Below, one piece after another: positions 45,910 through 55,106 of a stretch of DNA of 64,000 nt. The DNA comes from Weissella cibaria KACC 11862 (GTDB taxonomy: Bacteria > Bacillota > Bacilli > Lactobacillales > Lactobacillaceae). Under the pieces are notes generated by a model that ran no database searches, had not been told where the DNA came from, and worked only from the letters and a program-made list of their open reading frames with translations. The stretch lies in assembly GCF_000193635.1 (NCBI RefSeq), contig NZ_AEKT01000028.1:1-64000 (forward strand), written 5' to 3'. The position numbers were made by a program, and so were the translations under genes. The stretch's first letter is position 1, and each line of letters begins with the position of its first letter.

Positions 45910-46303
45910 TATATAGTTTGGTGGTTTGTGTCCGTCCTGACGGCCGGAGTGTTTGGCCCCTTCTAGTGCACGTGTCTAAACACGTGGTGGGGCCAAACGC
46001 AGCAGCCAAGCAAGACTATAATTGTTCGATTTTCATCAGCCACAAGACATCAGGGTAAACTGTTCGTCCATTTTTTTGTGAATAGATGAAAATCTTTAAC
46101 GGTCTAGCATCTCTCGGCTGCTGTGGCTGGGGGCGCCCCGCGTATAGAACGAGGAGTGGCTAAATATGTGGCAGTAGCACTTAGCGGTTTTGCCGCTTAG
46201 TGCTACCAGGGGTAAAGGTGTACGCGGCAAAGCCGTGGACTCCGCCCGCCACTATTTTGACACACCTCGTTTAGCGGGACAAAAGAAGCCCCCAGCCACT
46301 CGA
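45910..46303. other. Highly structured non-coding region, possible ncRNA or element
   Basis: The 543 bases between ileS and the phosphatase hold no credible gene but many nested inverted repeats. Domain A (45912-46020): TATAGT...ACTATA ends, with GTTTGGCCCC (45951-45960) pairing GGGGCCAAAC (45989-45998) and CACGTG twice. Domain B (46000-46123): CAGCAGCC/GGCTGCTG around GATTTTCATC/GATGAAAATC. Domain C (46123-46299): GTGGCTGGGGGC/GCCCCCAGCCAC, CCCGC/GCGGG, AACGAGG/CCTCGTT, then two inner hairpins (46174-46206 and 46217-46243), a three-way junction. I see no tmRNA, RNase P or SRP RNA signature. Confidence 0.7.
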
Positions 46304-46368
46304 CGCAACGCGTCGACACACAACACTAACTAACATACATAACGAATTCAAGACAAGGAGACCAAAGC

Positions 46369-47031
46369 ATGACGAAGCTATACTTCATCCGCCACGGTAA
46401 AACAGAATGGAATGCCGAAGGGCGTTTTCAAGGAGCAGGTGGTGATTCACCACTGTTACCAGAATCATACGACCAAATTAAGATGCTGGGCCGTCACTTA
46501 CACGATGTAAAATTTGCGCACGCTTTTGCTAGTCCAATCAAGCGAGCACGCATTACAGCTGAAGAAACACTAGCCCTTTTAGATGAAAAGCCCGAGCTAA
46601 CGTTTATGGATGGATTGAAGGAGTTTTCGTTTGGTGTCTGGGAAGGCAAGACGTTTGCGGATGCCCAAGCTGGCTGGTATGACATGTACGATGCTTCGCG
46701 CAATCACCCAGAAAAGTTTGACGCCGCGCAGGTGCCAGGGGCGGAATCATTTGAAAGTGTGCAAGCACGTTTCCGCCAGGCAGTCGAAACAGCGGTAACT
46801 GAATACGGTGGCGAAGGGGTTAATCTGGTTTTCTTTAGTCACGGCGCGGCCTTAACGACCGGTATGGGTGGTTTGACAGGGATTCCATTGGCCGACTTAC
46901 GCGCGCGTGGGGGCTTAGGGAACACCAGTACCTCAATTTTAGAGACGGCGGACGGTAAAACATTTACCGAATTATCACGAAACGATACAAGTTATTTGGG
47001 TGTCAGCAGTGATGCCTCAAATACAATTTAA
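46369..47031 (+). CDS. Histidine phosphatase family protein
   Basis: Phosphoglycerate-mutase-like phosphatase, 220 residues. Catalytic RHGKTEWNAEGRFQG at the N-terminus, SPIKRARITAE near residue 56, EFSFGVWEG near residue 84 and the second histidine in FFSHGAAL near residue 156. Substrate is unknown; it is closer to broad phosphatases than to glycolytic Gpm. Ribosome site AAGGAGA. It begins a run with the TPR protein and recD2. Confidence 0.9.
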   Translation: MTKLYFIRHGKTEWNAEGRFQGAGGDSPLLPESYDQIKMLGRHLHDVKFAHAFASPIKRARITAEETLALLDEKPELTFMDGLKEFSFGVWEGKTFADAQAGWYDMYDASRNHPEKFDAAQVPGAESFESVQARFRQAVETAVTEYGGEGVNLVFFSHGAALTTGMGGLTGIPLADLRARGGLGNTSTSILETADGKTFTELSRNDTSYLGVSSDASNTI

Positions 47032-47051
47032 GCGAAGAAGGAACTAGAGAG

Positions 47052-47717
47052 ATGACGCAACCAGAAAATGCAGCACAAGCGGATATGGCACGCTTGGTCG
47101 CCGAAATTAACGCTAACCCAAATAACTGGCAAGCCTATGCAGACTTGGTAGCTGTTTTGGTTGCAACTGAAAACTTGATTGAAGCAGAGGATTTGGCCCT
47201 AAAGAGTTTGGGACTCTTCCAAGCGAATGATGAAGCTTTGCAAAACTTGCTGTACGCGACGGGTAATGTGTATTACGTGGCGGGTGATTATCAACGGGCA
47301 AATGATTTCTTTGGTAAAATTACTGATTTGGCTATTTTGCATGATGCAACTGTGATGCAGGCACAAGGATGGTATGCTCAAAACCAATTCCAAAAGGCAT
47401 TGGTATATGCTTTGACAGCTGTTGAGCAACAGCCAGAAGACACTGGTGCGCAAGTATTATTAGGTAACATCTGGCTAGGCTTGCAACATGAATCAAAAGC
47501 AGCTGAAGCTTTTGATGCAGCAATCCACGTTGATCCGATGAATTTCGAGGCCAATTTTGGTCGTGGGGTTGTGGCAACGGCCAAGGGCGATCAAGACAAT
47601 CAATGGTTGGCGACGGCCCAAATGATTGATTTACAACGTTATCAGGCACAAGCACAACGATTAGATGAAATCGTCCAATTACTATCAGGGAGCCGATTAG
47701 ATGGAGAATCAGACTAG
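47052..47717 (+). CDS. TPR repeat protein
   Basis: 221 residues, acidic, all helical. At least four tetratricopeptide-like units: about 19-50, 86-117 (YQRANDFFGKITDLA), 105-135 (WYAQNQFQKALVYALTAVE) and 137-168 (GNIWLGLQHESKAAEAFDAA). A protein-interaction scaffold; the partner is unknown. Its 3' end overlaps recD2 by 17 bases, an arrangement common in Lactobacillales. Confidence 0.88.
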   Translation: MTQPENAAQADMARLVAEINANPNNWQAYADLVAVLVATENLIEAEDLALKSLGLFQANDEALQNLLYATGNVYYVAGDYQRANDFFGKITDLAILHDATVMQAQGWYAQNQFQKALVYALTAVEQQPEDTGAQVLLGNIWLGLQHESKAAEAFDAAIHVDPMNFEANFGRGVVATAKGDQDNQWLATAQMIDLQRYQAQAQRLDEIVQLLSGSRLDGESD

Positions 47718-50250
47718 TTTGTTCGACGGCCCAAATCCAACGGATGAGCAACCCACTGTTTCCGGCCAAGTTAAGAATATTCTTTTCGCGGCTCAGGATT
47801 CATTTTATAAAGTCATGATTGTTGAAGTTGCTGACCTGAATTTTGACTATGATGATACTGAAATTACGGTTACTGGTAGCTTTGGTGATATTCAAATTGG
47901 CGCCAGTTATGAATTTAAGGGTCGGTTAACAACGCATGCCCGTTATGGCACGCAGTTTGCAGCGCAAAATTATCAACGACAAGCAGCCAGTACGACGTCA
48001 GGTTTAGTCGCCTATTTGTCAGGTGATCAATTTCCGGGGGTTGGTAAATCAACGGCCACAAAGATTGTTGATGAACTCGGTATCGAAGCGGTGGATTTGA
48101 TCCTAGAAGATCCAGCTGTCTTGACACAAACTGGGATTTCAACGAAGCTGCAAGAAGTCATTGTGAATCAGTTACAACAATCTGATGGCATGGAACGGGC
48201 GATTATCGCGCTAAATGATTACGGCTTTGGGTCGGCGTTGGCAACGGCCATTTATCAAAAGTATCAGCAACAGACACTGCAAATTTTAAAGACAAATCCC
48301 TACCAAATGGTGATTGATATTGATGGCGTATCATTTGCCCGTATTGATCGTTTGGCTGCCCAACAAGGTATCGATGCCTTGGACGCCCGTCGCATTCAGG
48401 CGGGCGTTATTGCGGCAATTAACCAAGCAACGTTCGAGTCTGGTGATACGTACATGCAAGTTGAAGCGTTATTGCAGGCAACACAACAAATTTTGGAACG
48501 GGCGCAGAATGCCCGCGTGGATGTGGCTTTAATTAAGCGGGCGCTGTTGACCCTTACTTCAGATGGCGTGGTTATTGCTGACGGACAAAACTTATATGTA
48601 AAAGCGTTGTTTGAAGCAGAGCGCGAAATTGCACAGAAGTTAGTACGCCTAACGCAACGCAAAGCGGGTGAGTATGCCCGCAAAGATGTCGTGCAGTACC
48701 TGACCGAAGTGGAAGAAGAGAATCCGTTTCCATATGATGATGTCCAACGAGAAGCGATGATTGCCGCGTTAACCAGTAATTTGTTTATTTTAACGGGTGG
48801 ACCAGGGACTGGTAAAACAACCATTATTAATGGGGTTGTGGCAACTTTAAAGAAGCTACTGCAAGCCGAAGGAATGAAATGGGATGAGATTGAGACCAGT
48901 ATTCGTCTGGCCGCGCCAACCGGCCGGGCAGCGAAGCGTCTCTCGGAATCAACTGGGATGCCTGCGTCGACGATTCACCGCTTATTGGGGATTAATGGTC
49001 GTGAAGACTTGGATGAGATTGATATCGAAGAGTTGTCAGGTCGCTTGTTAGTCATTGATGAGATGTCGATGGTGGATACGCAGTTGTTTGATTTGCTATT
49101 ACGCGGTATCCCGGGCGGCATGCAAGTTATTCTGGTTGGGGACAAAGACCAGTTGCCGTCTGTTGGACCCGGTCGCGTCTTTTATGACTTATTAGCTAGT
49201 GGCTTGCTGAATTACCGTGAGTTGGAGACGATTCACCGGCAGGGTAAAGGGTCAACAATCATTGCGTTGGCGAGTGCCATTCGTGCCGGTCAGTTGCCAG
49301 AAGATTTTACGGTGCGCCAACCAGATCGCTCATTCTTTCCAGCACAAACGACGCAAGTACCACGACTAATTGAGCAGATTGCAACGAGTTGGAAAGAAAA
49401 AGGCAATTCGGTCGCAGATATGCAGATTTTGGCACCGATGTATAAAACACCAGCGGGCGTGCATAATTTGAATGCAGTTGCCCAAGAAATTTTCAATCCG
49501 ATGACCCCTAAAAAGCGGGAAATCAATATTAAATTAGGTGACTTGGCGTTTAGTTTCCGCGTCGGTGATAAAGTGATGCAGACGGCAAATGATCCGGAAC
49601 ACAATGTCTTTAACGGTGACATTGGATATATTACTAGTATTATGTTGGCCAAGGATAAGGCGAATGAAGATAATACGGATAACATTACGGTGGCTTTTGA
49701 CACAGGGGAAGTTGAGTATACGCGCCAGAACTGGAATCAATTGACGTTGGCCTATGCAACGACCATTCACAAGGCACAAGGTGCCGAGTATAAGTTAGTT
49801 ATTATGCCTTTGGTTAATGCGTTCTCCCGCATGTTACAACGTAATTTGCTGTATACGGGATTAACACGAGCAAGTGAGTCATTGGTGTTGATTGGGGATG
49901 TGAGTGCCTATCAGCGTGCGGCTGTGACGGAAGGCGTTAATCGGCAGACGACTTTGCAGGAACGGTTGCAACAAGCCGAAGCGGGACAACTACCTGAAAC
50001 GCCAGATGACCATGCCTCAATAGCAGCTCTAAATCAACAGCCACTGGCAGTTGATCCAACGGCGGAAGTAGTTGATGAAGAGAATACGATCGATGATTCG
50101 CCGGCAGTCAATGAAATTGTTCAGGCAGTTGCCGACACCGAGGATGATATCCTAACAATTGCACAAATTACCGCCGAAACAATTGATCCCAATATTGGCA
50201 TGGCTGATTTGACGCCGTATGACTTTATGTCAGCTGAGAATATGCTATAA
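47701..50250 (+). CDS. recD2: RecD2-type superfamily 1B DNA helicase
   Basis: ATP-dependent 5'-3' helicase, 849 residues. N-terminal OB-like and HhH regions (GVGKSTATKIVDELG near residue 115), Walker A LTGGPGTGKTT near residue 365, LAAPTGRAAKRLSE near residue 405, DEMSMVD near residue 455, GDKDQLPSVGPG near residue 481 and the SH3/motif VI part YATTIHKAQGAEYK near residue 684 and LLYTGLTRA near residue 719. No RecB/RecC partners nearby, as for RecD2 in other Firmicutes. The acidic C-terminal tail of about 100 residues is lineage-specific. Confidence 0.94.
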   Translation: MENQTSLFDGPNPTDEQPTVSGQVKNILFAAQDSFYKVMIVEVADLNFDYDDTEITVTGSFGDIQIGASYEFKGRLTTHARYGTQFAAQNYQRQAASTTSGLVAYLSGDQFPGVGKSTATKIVDELGIEAVDLILEDPAVLTQTGISTKLQEVIVNQLQQSDGMERAIIALNDYGFGSALATAIYQKYQQQTLQILKTNPYQMVIDIDGVSFARIDRLAAQQGIDALDARRIQAGVIAAINQATFESGDTYMQVEALLQATQQILERAQNARVDVALIKRALLTLTSDGVVIADGQNLYVKALFEAEREIAQKLVRLTQRKAGEYARKDVVQYLTEVEEENPFPYDDVQREAMIAALTSNLFILTGGPGTGKTTIINGVVATLKKLLQAEGMKWDEIETSIRLAAPTGRAAKRLSESTGMPASTIHRLLGINGREDLDEIDIEELSGRLLVIDEMSMVDTQLFDLLLRGIPGGMQVILVGDKDQLPSVGPGRVFYDLLASGLLNYRELETIHRQGKGSTIIALASAIRAGQLPEDFTVRQPDRSFFPAQTTQVPRLIEQIATSWKEKGNSVADMQILAPMYKTPAGVHNLNAVAQEIFNPMTPKKREINIKLGDLAFSFRVGDKVMQTANDPEHNVFNGDIGYITSIMLAKDKANEDNTDNITVAFDTGEVEYTRQNWNQLTLAYATTIHKAQGAEYKLVIMPLVNAFSRMLQRNLLYTGLTRASESLVLIGDVSAYQRAAVTEGVNRQTTLQERLQQAEAGQLPETPDDHASIAALNQQPLAVDPTAEVVDEENTIDDSPAVNEIVQAVADTEDDILTIAQITAETIDPNIGMADLTPYDFMSAENML

Positions 50251-50323
50251 TTCTACTAGTCAAGCACAGACAATGTGTGATAAAATTAATCGATAAATTT
50301 TCGAATGAAAAGGGGTTTCTGAA

Positions 50324-51046
50324 ATGTCAGGACACAGTAAGTGGCATAACATTCAAGGACGTAAGAACGCCCAAGACGCAAAGCGTGGTAAGATCTTCCA
50401 AAAGCTTGCCCGCGATTTGTACACGGCAGCTAAGGCTGGTGGTGTAGATCCAGATTCAAACGCAGGTTTGCGTTTGGTTATCGACAAGGCTAAGGCAGCT
50501 AACATGCCAAAGGATAACATCCAACGTGCCTTGGATAAGGCTTCTGGTGCCGGTGGCGCTAACTACCAAGAGTTGACGTACGAAGGTTACGGACCAGCTG
50601 GTGTAGCTGTTTTGGTCCAAGCGTTGACTGATAACATTAACCGTACGGCTGCCTCAGTTCGTTCAACGTTCAAGCACTTCGGTGGTGAATTGGGAACGAC
50701 TGGATCAGTTTCATTCCAATTCGATCGTAAGGGTTACATCGAAATCGAGCGTAACGAAGATAACGATATTGATGAGGATCAATTGTTCGAAGACATGTTG
50801 GAGGCTGGTGCCGAAGACATGAAGACTTACGATGACCAATTCGAAATCTACACGGATGCGAAGTCATTCCCTGAAGTACGTGACGCTTTGGAAGCAAAGG
50901 GTTACACGTTGGTCAACGATGAAGTAACAATGGTTGCTCAAAACCCAATGGCAGTGCCTGAGGATAAGCAAGCATCATTGGCTAGCTTGGTTGATGAACT
51001 TGAAGAAAACGATGACGTTCAAGCTGTCTTTACGACTGCTGAGTAG
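50324..51046 (+). CDS. yebC: YebC/PmpR family protein
   Basis: 240 residues. Starts [21 protein letters not shown], with [20 protein letters not shown] near residue 57, [19 protein letters not shown] near residue 84 and [11 protein letters not shown] near residue 126. YebC proteins were annotated as transcriptional regulators and are now tied to translation at proline stretches. Codon bias is high. Terminator follows. Confidence 0.95.
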   Translation: MSGHSKWHNIQGRKNAQDAKRGKIFQKLARDLYTAAKAGGVDPDSNAGLRLVIDKAKAANMPKDNIQRALDKASGAGGANYQELTYEGYGPAGVAVLVQALTDNINRTAASVRSTFKHFGGELGTTGSVSFQFDRKGYIEIERNEDNDIDEDQLFEDMLEAGAEDMKTYDDQFEIYTDAKSFPEVRDALEAKGYTLVNDEVTMVAQNPMAVPEDKQASLASLVDELEENDDVQAVFTTAE

Positions 51047-51058
51047 TTTTCGTTAAAA

Positions 51059-51088
51059 AAGAGACGTGGATTTCCCGTCTCTTTTTTT
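51059..51088 (+). terminator. Intrinsic terminator after yebC
   Basis: AGAGACG-TGGATTTCC-CGTCTCT followed by TTTTTT. Confidence 0.88.
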
Positions 51089-51105
51089 GTTACCAAACAT
51101 AACTG

Positions 51106-51134
51106 TTGACGCTGTGAACAAAAAGCGATAAAGT
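51106..51134 (+). promoter_or_regulatory. Candidate promoter of the purine permease leader
   Basis: TTGACG (51106-51111), 17 bases, TAAAGT (51129-51134); about 190 bases before the start codon, leaving a long leader. Confidence 0.5.
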
Positions 51135-51155
51135 TATAAACAATTATTAATAGTT

Positions 51156-51306
51156 GAGTCGTTAACGTGTTTTGCCACAGACTCGGAATTGGGTATCATT
51201 GCGACTGCGATGATACCGTTAACGACGCCGGGATATTTTTTTATCTTGGCGTCGTTTGTTTTTCCGTATCATTGTGCGAAACCGTCGATGATGCGGAATT
51301 TTTTAT
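51156..51306 (+). promoter_or_regulatory. Unassigned attenuator before the purine permease
   Basis: Competing folds are visible. Anti-terminator: GTCGTTAACG (51158-51167) pairs perfectly with CGTTAACGAC (51217-51226). It overlaps both a small GAGTC/GACTC helix (51156-51160 with 51180-51184) and the 5' arm of terminator 1, AACGACGCC (51221-51229) with GGCGTCGTT (51248-51256), then TGTTTTT. Hairpin A, GGTATCAT/ATGATACC (51192-51217), is echoed by terminator 2, TTCCGTATCAT/ATGATGCGGAA (51262-51298), then TTTTTT. The purine riboswitch core is absent. Ligand unknown. Confidence 0.65.
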
Positions 51307-51324
51307 TAGGAGTGAAATGGGTAC

Positions 51325-52776
51325 ATGTTAGAACGATTTTTCAAACTGTCTGACAATCACACAAATGTGCGGACAGAAATCATTGCCGGAATTACAACTT
51401 TTGTGGCAATGGGGTATATCATTTTCTTGAATCCGTCAGTGTTGTCTTTGACGGGGATGCCAAGTCAAGGTGTTTTCTTAGCAACAATTTTGACAGCCGT
51501 TGTCGGTACTTTAATCACTGGACTGTTTGCAAACTTGCCTTACGCGTTGGCACCGTCAATCGGTATGCAAGCCATGTTTACCTACACGATTGTCTTTGGT
51601 TTGGGGTACACATGGAAGCAAGCATTGGGAATGGTCTTCTTGGTTGGTCTAGTTGATGTGATTATCACCTTGACGAAGATTCGATCAGCCATTGTTAAAG
51701 CAATTCCGGATCAACTTAAGCACGCCATCGCAGCAGGTATTGGGCTGTTTATCGCCTATATTGGGCTTAAGAATGCCGGCTTCTTAAATTTCTTAGTTGA
51801 CCCGCAAAACATTTTAACCTTGAACAACAAGCCATTTACAGGTGGTGGGGCCAAGGTAATTGAAAGTATTACGGCAAACGGTAGCACGACGCCAGAAATT
51901 GCCACGTTTAGTCAGCCAGCTGTCTTGTTGGGACTAATCGGTTTGGTGGTTTTGGTATTGTTGGTGGTCGCCAACGTGCCGGGGGCCTTCTTATTGTCAG
52001 TCTTCATCACGACGATTATTGGTATTCCAATGGGCGTAACGAATACGCACATTGACGCCATGGCCTCATTTACATCAACGTTTAAGGACTTTGGTGGTAT
52101 CTTTGGTCAAGCACTTGGTCCAGACGGCCTTTGGTCAATGTTTACGTCACCAAAGCACATTTTGATTGTTGTATTAACAGTATTCTCAATGGGCTTGTCA
52201 GGTTTGTTTGACGCCATTGGCACGTTCATTGGTACAGGTATGACGACTGGTATTTTCTCTGAAGCTGACCAGAAGGAGTTCTACGAAGGTAAGGGCTTTA
52301 AGTCAAAGATGGACCGCGGGTTGGTTGCAGATACATTTGCGACGATGTTTGCTGGTATCTTTGGTACCTCAAATACAACGACGTTCATTGAAGCGTCAGC
52401 CGGCATTAAGGCGGGTGGACGTACTGGTTTGACATCAGTCGTCGTTGCAATTGGTTTCTTGCTTGCAATTATTGCGGCACCGCTGGTTAATGTGATTCCA
52501 ACGGCAGCAACTGCACCAATTCTAATCGTTGTTGGTATCATGATGATGAATGAGTTTAAGGCAATCGAGTGGGATGATATTGAAATTGCGATTCCCGCCT
52601 TCTTCACGTCAGCATTCATGGCCTTCTCATACTCAATTTCGTATGGTATTGCGGCTGGCTTTATTTTCTTCGTTGTCATTAAGAGTGTGAAGCGGAAGTT
52701 TGCTGAAATTAGTCCAATCTTGTGGATTGTGACGATTTTGTTCTTGTTGAACTTCATCTCGTTAGCAGTTAATTAA
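51325..52776 (+). CDS. AzgA-type purine permease
   Basis: Nucleobase transporter of the AzgA branch (hypoxanthine/guanine/adenine), 483 residues, about 12-14 TM segments. Motifs: TEIIAGITTFVAMGYIIFLNP near residue 17, NLPYALAPSIGMQAMF near residue 71, GLSGLFDAIGTFIG near residue 290 and TTTFIEASAGIKAGGRTGL near residue 351. Ribosome site TAGGAGTG. Purine uptake complements the purine operon at 5-18 kb. Control by the leader is inferred. Confidence 0.93.
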   Translation: MLERFFKLSDNHTNVRTEIIAGITTFVAMGYIIFLNPSVLSLTGMPSQGVFLATILTAVVGTLITGLFANLPYALAPSIGMQAMFTYTIVFGLGYTWKQALGMVFLVGLVDVIITLTKIRSAIVKAIPDQLKHAIAAGIGLFIAYIGLKNAGFLNFLVDPQNILTLNNKPFTGGGAKVIESITANGSTTPEIATFSQPAVLLGLIGLVVLVLLVVANVPGAFLLSVFITTIIGIPMGVTNTHIDAMASFTSTFKDFGGIFGQALGPDGLWSMFTSPKHILIVVLTVFSMGLSGLFDAIGTFIGTGMTTGIFSEADQKEFYEGKGFKSKMDRGLVADTFATMFAGIFGTSNTTTFIEASAGIKAGGRTGLTSVVVAIGFLLAIIAAPLVNVIPTAATAPILIVVGIMMMNEFKAIEWDDIEIAIPAFFTSAFMAFSYSISYGIAAGFIFFVVIKSVKRKFAEISPILWIVTILFLLNFISLAVN

Positions 52777-52787
52777 AAAATTTTTGA

Positions 52788-52832
52788 AACGCTCTTGCGA
52801 CTGGTTTTCTTGGTTGCAAGAGCGTTTTTTTG
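52788..52832 (+). terminator. Intrinsic terminator after the purine permease
   Basis: AACGCTCTTGCGA pairs with TTGCAAGAGCGTT, followed by TTTTTT. Confidence 0.85.
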
Positions 52833-52910
52833 TGAATTAAAAAATTATTTTGATGACTTTTGGACAAATTGTACAACCGTGCCTCTTTATTAGTTGTGAG
52901 GAAGTAAGAC

Positions 52911-53840
52911 ATGACGACAATTCAAGCGGTATTTAGTAACGCCATTTTCGAGGCAGCACAACACCAAGCAAGTGATATTTACATTATGCCGAAACAAGAC
53001 GGGTATCAGGTGTCTTGTTATACGGCGGACGGGATTGTTCCATTGGACGTGTTAACAGCATCGGTAGGGGCAGCTTTAATTCGCCACATTAAATTTGAGG
53101 CACAGATGGACATCAGTGAAATGCGGCGCCCGCAATTGGGACGGTGGACTTATCAAGCGGGTGACCGACCACTTCATTTGCGGGTATCTAGTGTTGGTGA
53201 TTTTCTAAATCGGGAGTCAGTGGTCGTTCGGTTAATCGTGGCGGCCACCGACCGCCAAATTCGATGGGTAGAGACGACGCCTGTGGCTGAACTCACGGCC
53301 ACGTTAGCGCGTCGACAGGGGTTAGTCTTAATTGCTGGGCAAATGGGCGCCGGTAAAACGACGACATTGCATTACCTGGCGGGACAGGTACTTCAAAATC
53401 AGATGATTTTGACAATCGAAGATCCGGTGGAAATTGTGCAGAGTGAGTACCTACAATTACAGGTTAATCGTGACGCAGAAATGGATTATGCGACCTTGCT
53501 ACGATTGGCATTGCGTCACCATCCGGATGTGATGATTATTGGTGAGATTCGGGATGCCGAAACGGCGCACATTGTTGTTGAAGCGGCCTTGAGCGGTCAT
53601 TTAATTTTAAGTACCGTTCATGCCATGTCAATAGCTGGCATTTGGTACCGGCTGCGGGCATTCGGTATACCAGCGGCCATTCTTCGCCAAGTTTTGATTG
53701 GCTTGGGTTACCAAACAATGGTGCATGACACACACGGACCAATGGCTGATTTGCAAGTTGCGCAGGGGGACGAATTAGTGACATTACTCCAGGAGGTGAG
53801 GGATGAAGAAGCAGCAGTGGCCGTTGAAAACGCAAGCTGA
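52911..53840 (+). CDS. comGA: Competence pseudopilus ATPase ComGA
   Basis: Secretion-type ATPase, 309 residues, powers the competence pilus. Walker A GQMGAGKTTTLHYL near residue 144, the Asp box LTIEDPVEI near residue 167, Walker B DVMIIGEIRDAETA near residue 204 and the His box LSTVHA near residue 227. No tetracysteine zinc motif, usual for ComGA. First gene of a seven-gene comG operon; the following comGB start lies inside it. I found no clear sigma-A or competence box upstream. Confidence 0.94.
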   Translation: MTTIQAVFSNAIFEAAQHQASDIYIMPKQDGYQVSCYTADGIVPLDVLTASVGAALIRHIKFEAQMDISEMRRPQLGRWTYQAGDRPLHLRVSSVGDFLNRESVVVRLIVAATDRQIRWVETTPVAELTATLARRQGLVLIAGQMGAGKTTTLHYLAGQVLQNQMILTIEDPVEIVQSEYLQLQVNRDAEMDYATLLRLALRHHPDVMIIGEIRDAETAHIVVEAALSGHLILSTVHAMSIAGIWYRLRAFGIPAAILRQVLIGLGYQTMVHDTHGPMADLQVAQGDELVTLLQEVRDEEAAVAVENAS

Positions 53841-54801
53841 TTTTTTTGAATTGCTTGGCCAACTGATTGCGAACGGGTATGCGTTAGAACGGGCGTTGAT
53901 GACCGTGCAAGGTGTTTTACCCAAACAACGGCTGGCACTAATCGCAATTGTGGCTGGGTTGCATCAAGGTCAACCACTACATCAGCTACTGGCACCGTAT
54001 GTGCGTCGCGAAATTGCGCGTGAATTGGCTTTTGCTAGTGTCCATGGGCGGCTATCGCAACTGGTGATGGAAATTGGTCGACGGGAACATCGTCGGTTGA
54101 GACAAAGTCAGAAGCTCCGCCAATTACTACTCTATCCAGTTGTGCTACTGGTGATGTTAGCGGGCTTAATGGGGCTATTTTGTACGTATCTATTGCCTCA
54201 ATTACAGCAGATGGGTGCAACAGTGCCACAGCTGTCGCACTGGGGCGTTGGTTTAAGCGTGAGTGTTTTAACCTGTTGTGTTGTTAGTTGGCTTGGTGGA
54301 CGAATATGGCGTCGACGTAATTGGCTGCAACGACTACAGCTGTTACAGCGGGTGCCATTCATCGGCTCACTGGTGCAGCTGTCTATCGGATATCAGATGA
54401 GTTTGCAATTGGGGTTACTTTTGACGAGTGGGATTGGTTTGGCGACAATCGTCAAGCGGAGTGCAACAGCGGATAGTCCAGAATTAATGCGACTATTGGG
54501 CACGCAAGCAGAACGGGGCTTACGAGAAGGCCAAGATTTACGGCAAGTTATTCAGTCGATGCCATTATTACCGCCGGAATGTCAGCATCTTTTTGCAAAA
54601 GGAAAATCAGAACAAGCAATTGGTGAAGATTTTCAAATTTTAGCGCAACGTAAATTTGAACTATTAGAACGACAAGTACAACGTTATTTAATGATTATTC
54701 AACCGGTATGTTTTGCGGTGATTGGTCTAATTGTTATCGGGTTATACGGCATTATGTTGTTACCGATGTATCGAAATATGGGGGAATTAATGACATGGTA
54801 A
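53803..54801 (+). CDS. comGB: Competence pseudopilus membrane platform ComGB
   Basis: GspF-type inner-membrane protein, 332 residues. Two cytoplasmic helical domains, each followed by hydrophobic segments (about 104-130, 150-168 and 300-322). YPVVLLVMLAGLMGLFCTYLLPQ near residue 109 and the terminal ILLPMYRNMGELM-like ending are typical. Ribosome site AGGAGGTGAGG inside comGA shows coupling. Confidence 0.92.
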   Translation: MKKQQWPLKTQADFFELLGQLIANGYALERALMTVQGVLPKQRLALIAIVAGLHQGQPLHQLLAPYVRREIARELAFASVHGRLSQLVMEIGRREHRRLRQSQKLRQLLLYPVVLLVMLAGLMGLFCTYLLPQLQQMGATVPQLSHWGVGLSVSVLTCCVVSWLGGRIWRRRNWLQRLQLLQRVPFIGSLVQLSIGYQMSLQLGLLLTSGIGLATIVKRSATADSPELMRLLGTQAERGLREGQDLRQVIQSMPLLPPECQHLFAKGKSEQAIGEDFQILAQRKFELLERQVQRYLMIIQPVCFAVIGLIVIGLYGIMLLPMYRNMGELMTW

Positions 54802-55106
54802 AGCACACAAAGCGTCGCGGATTTACGTTGATTGAAGTTGTGACAACAATTTTTATTATTGGTCTATTGATCTTATTGGTCTTGCCCAATGTGAATAACG
54901 TGCGTAAGTTCGCTGAACAGAAGCAACAAACGGCTCTGGTACAAACGATTCAAACGCAGGTAGATCTTTACTTGAGCGAAAATCCAGATAAGGTCGCTAA
55001 TTTCGGTGATTTACAAACGAATCAGTACTTGTCCGCAGATCAGGTAAAACAGGCCAAAGCTGCGGGAATTGACATTAAGGATAGCCAGGTGTTCCGTGCA
55101 AAATAA
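54795..55106 (+). CDS. comGC: Major competence pseudopilin ComGC
   Basis: Type IV-like prepilin, 103 residues. Prepilin peptidase site RRGFTLIEVV at residues 7-16 (cleavage before Phe), then the hydrophobic helix to about residue 31. I use ATG at 54795 overlapping the comGB stop; a frame from 54708 runs inside comGB. Ribosome site GGGGGAA. Forms the pseudopilus shaft. Confidence 0.9.
   Translation: MVKHTKRRGFTLIEVVTTIFIIGLLILLVLPNVNNVRKFAEQKQQTALVQTIQTQVDLYLSENPDKVANFGDLQTNQYLSADQVKQAKAAGIDIKDSQVFRAK

Noticed and set aside
45900-46320. tmRNA, RNase P RNA, SRP RNA or 6S RNA
   Set aside because: No tag frame with a tRNA-like end, no P4 core, no GGAAGGAAGCA-type SRP loop; the fold is a branched three-way junction. 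6S was not excluded firmly but the long perfect arms do not suggest it.
51121-51300. Classical purine riboswitch before the purine permease
   Set aside because: The invariant aptamer core around P1 to P3 and the kissing loops are missing; the stems seen are of another kind.
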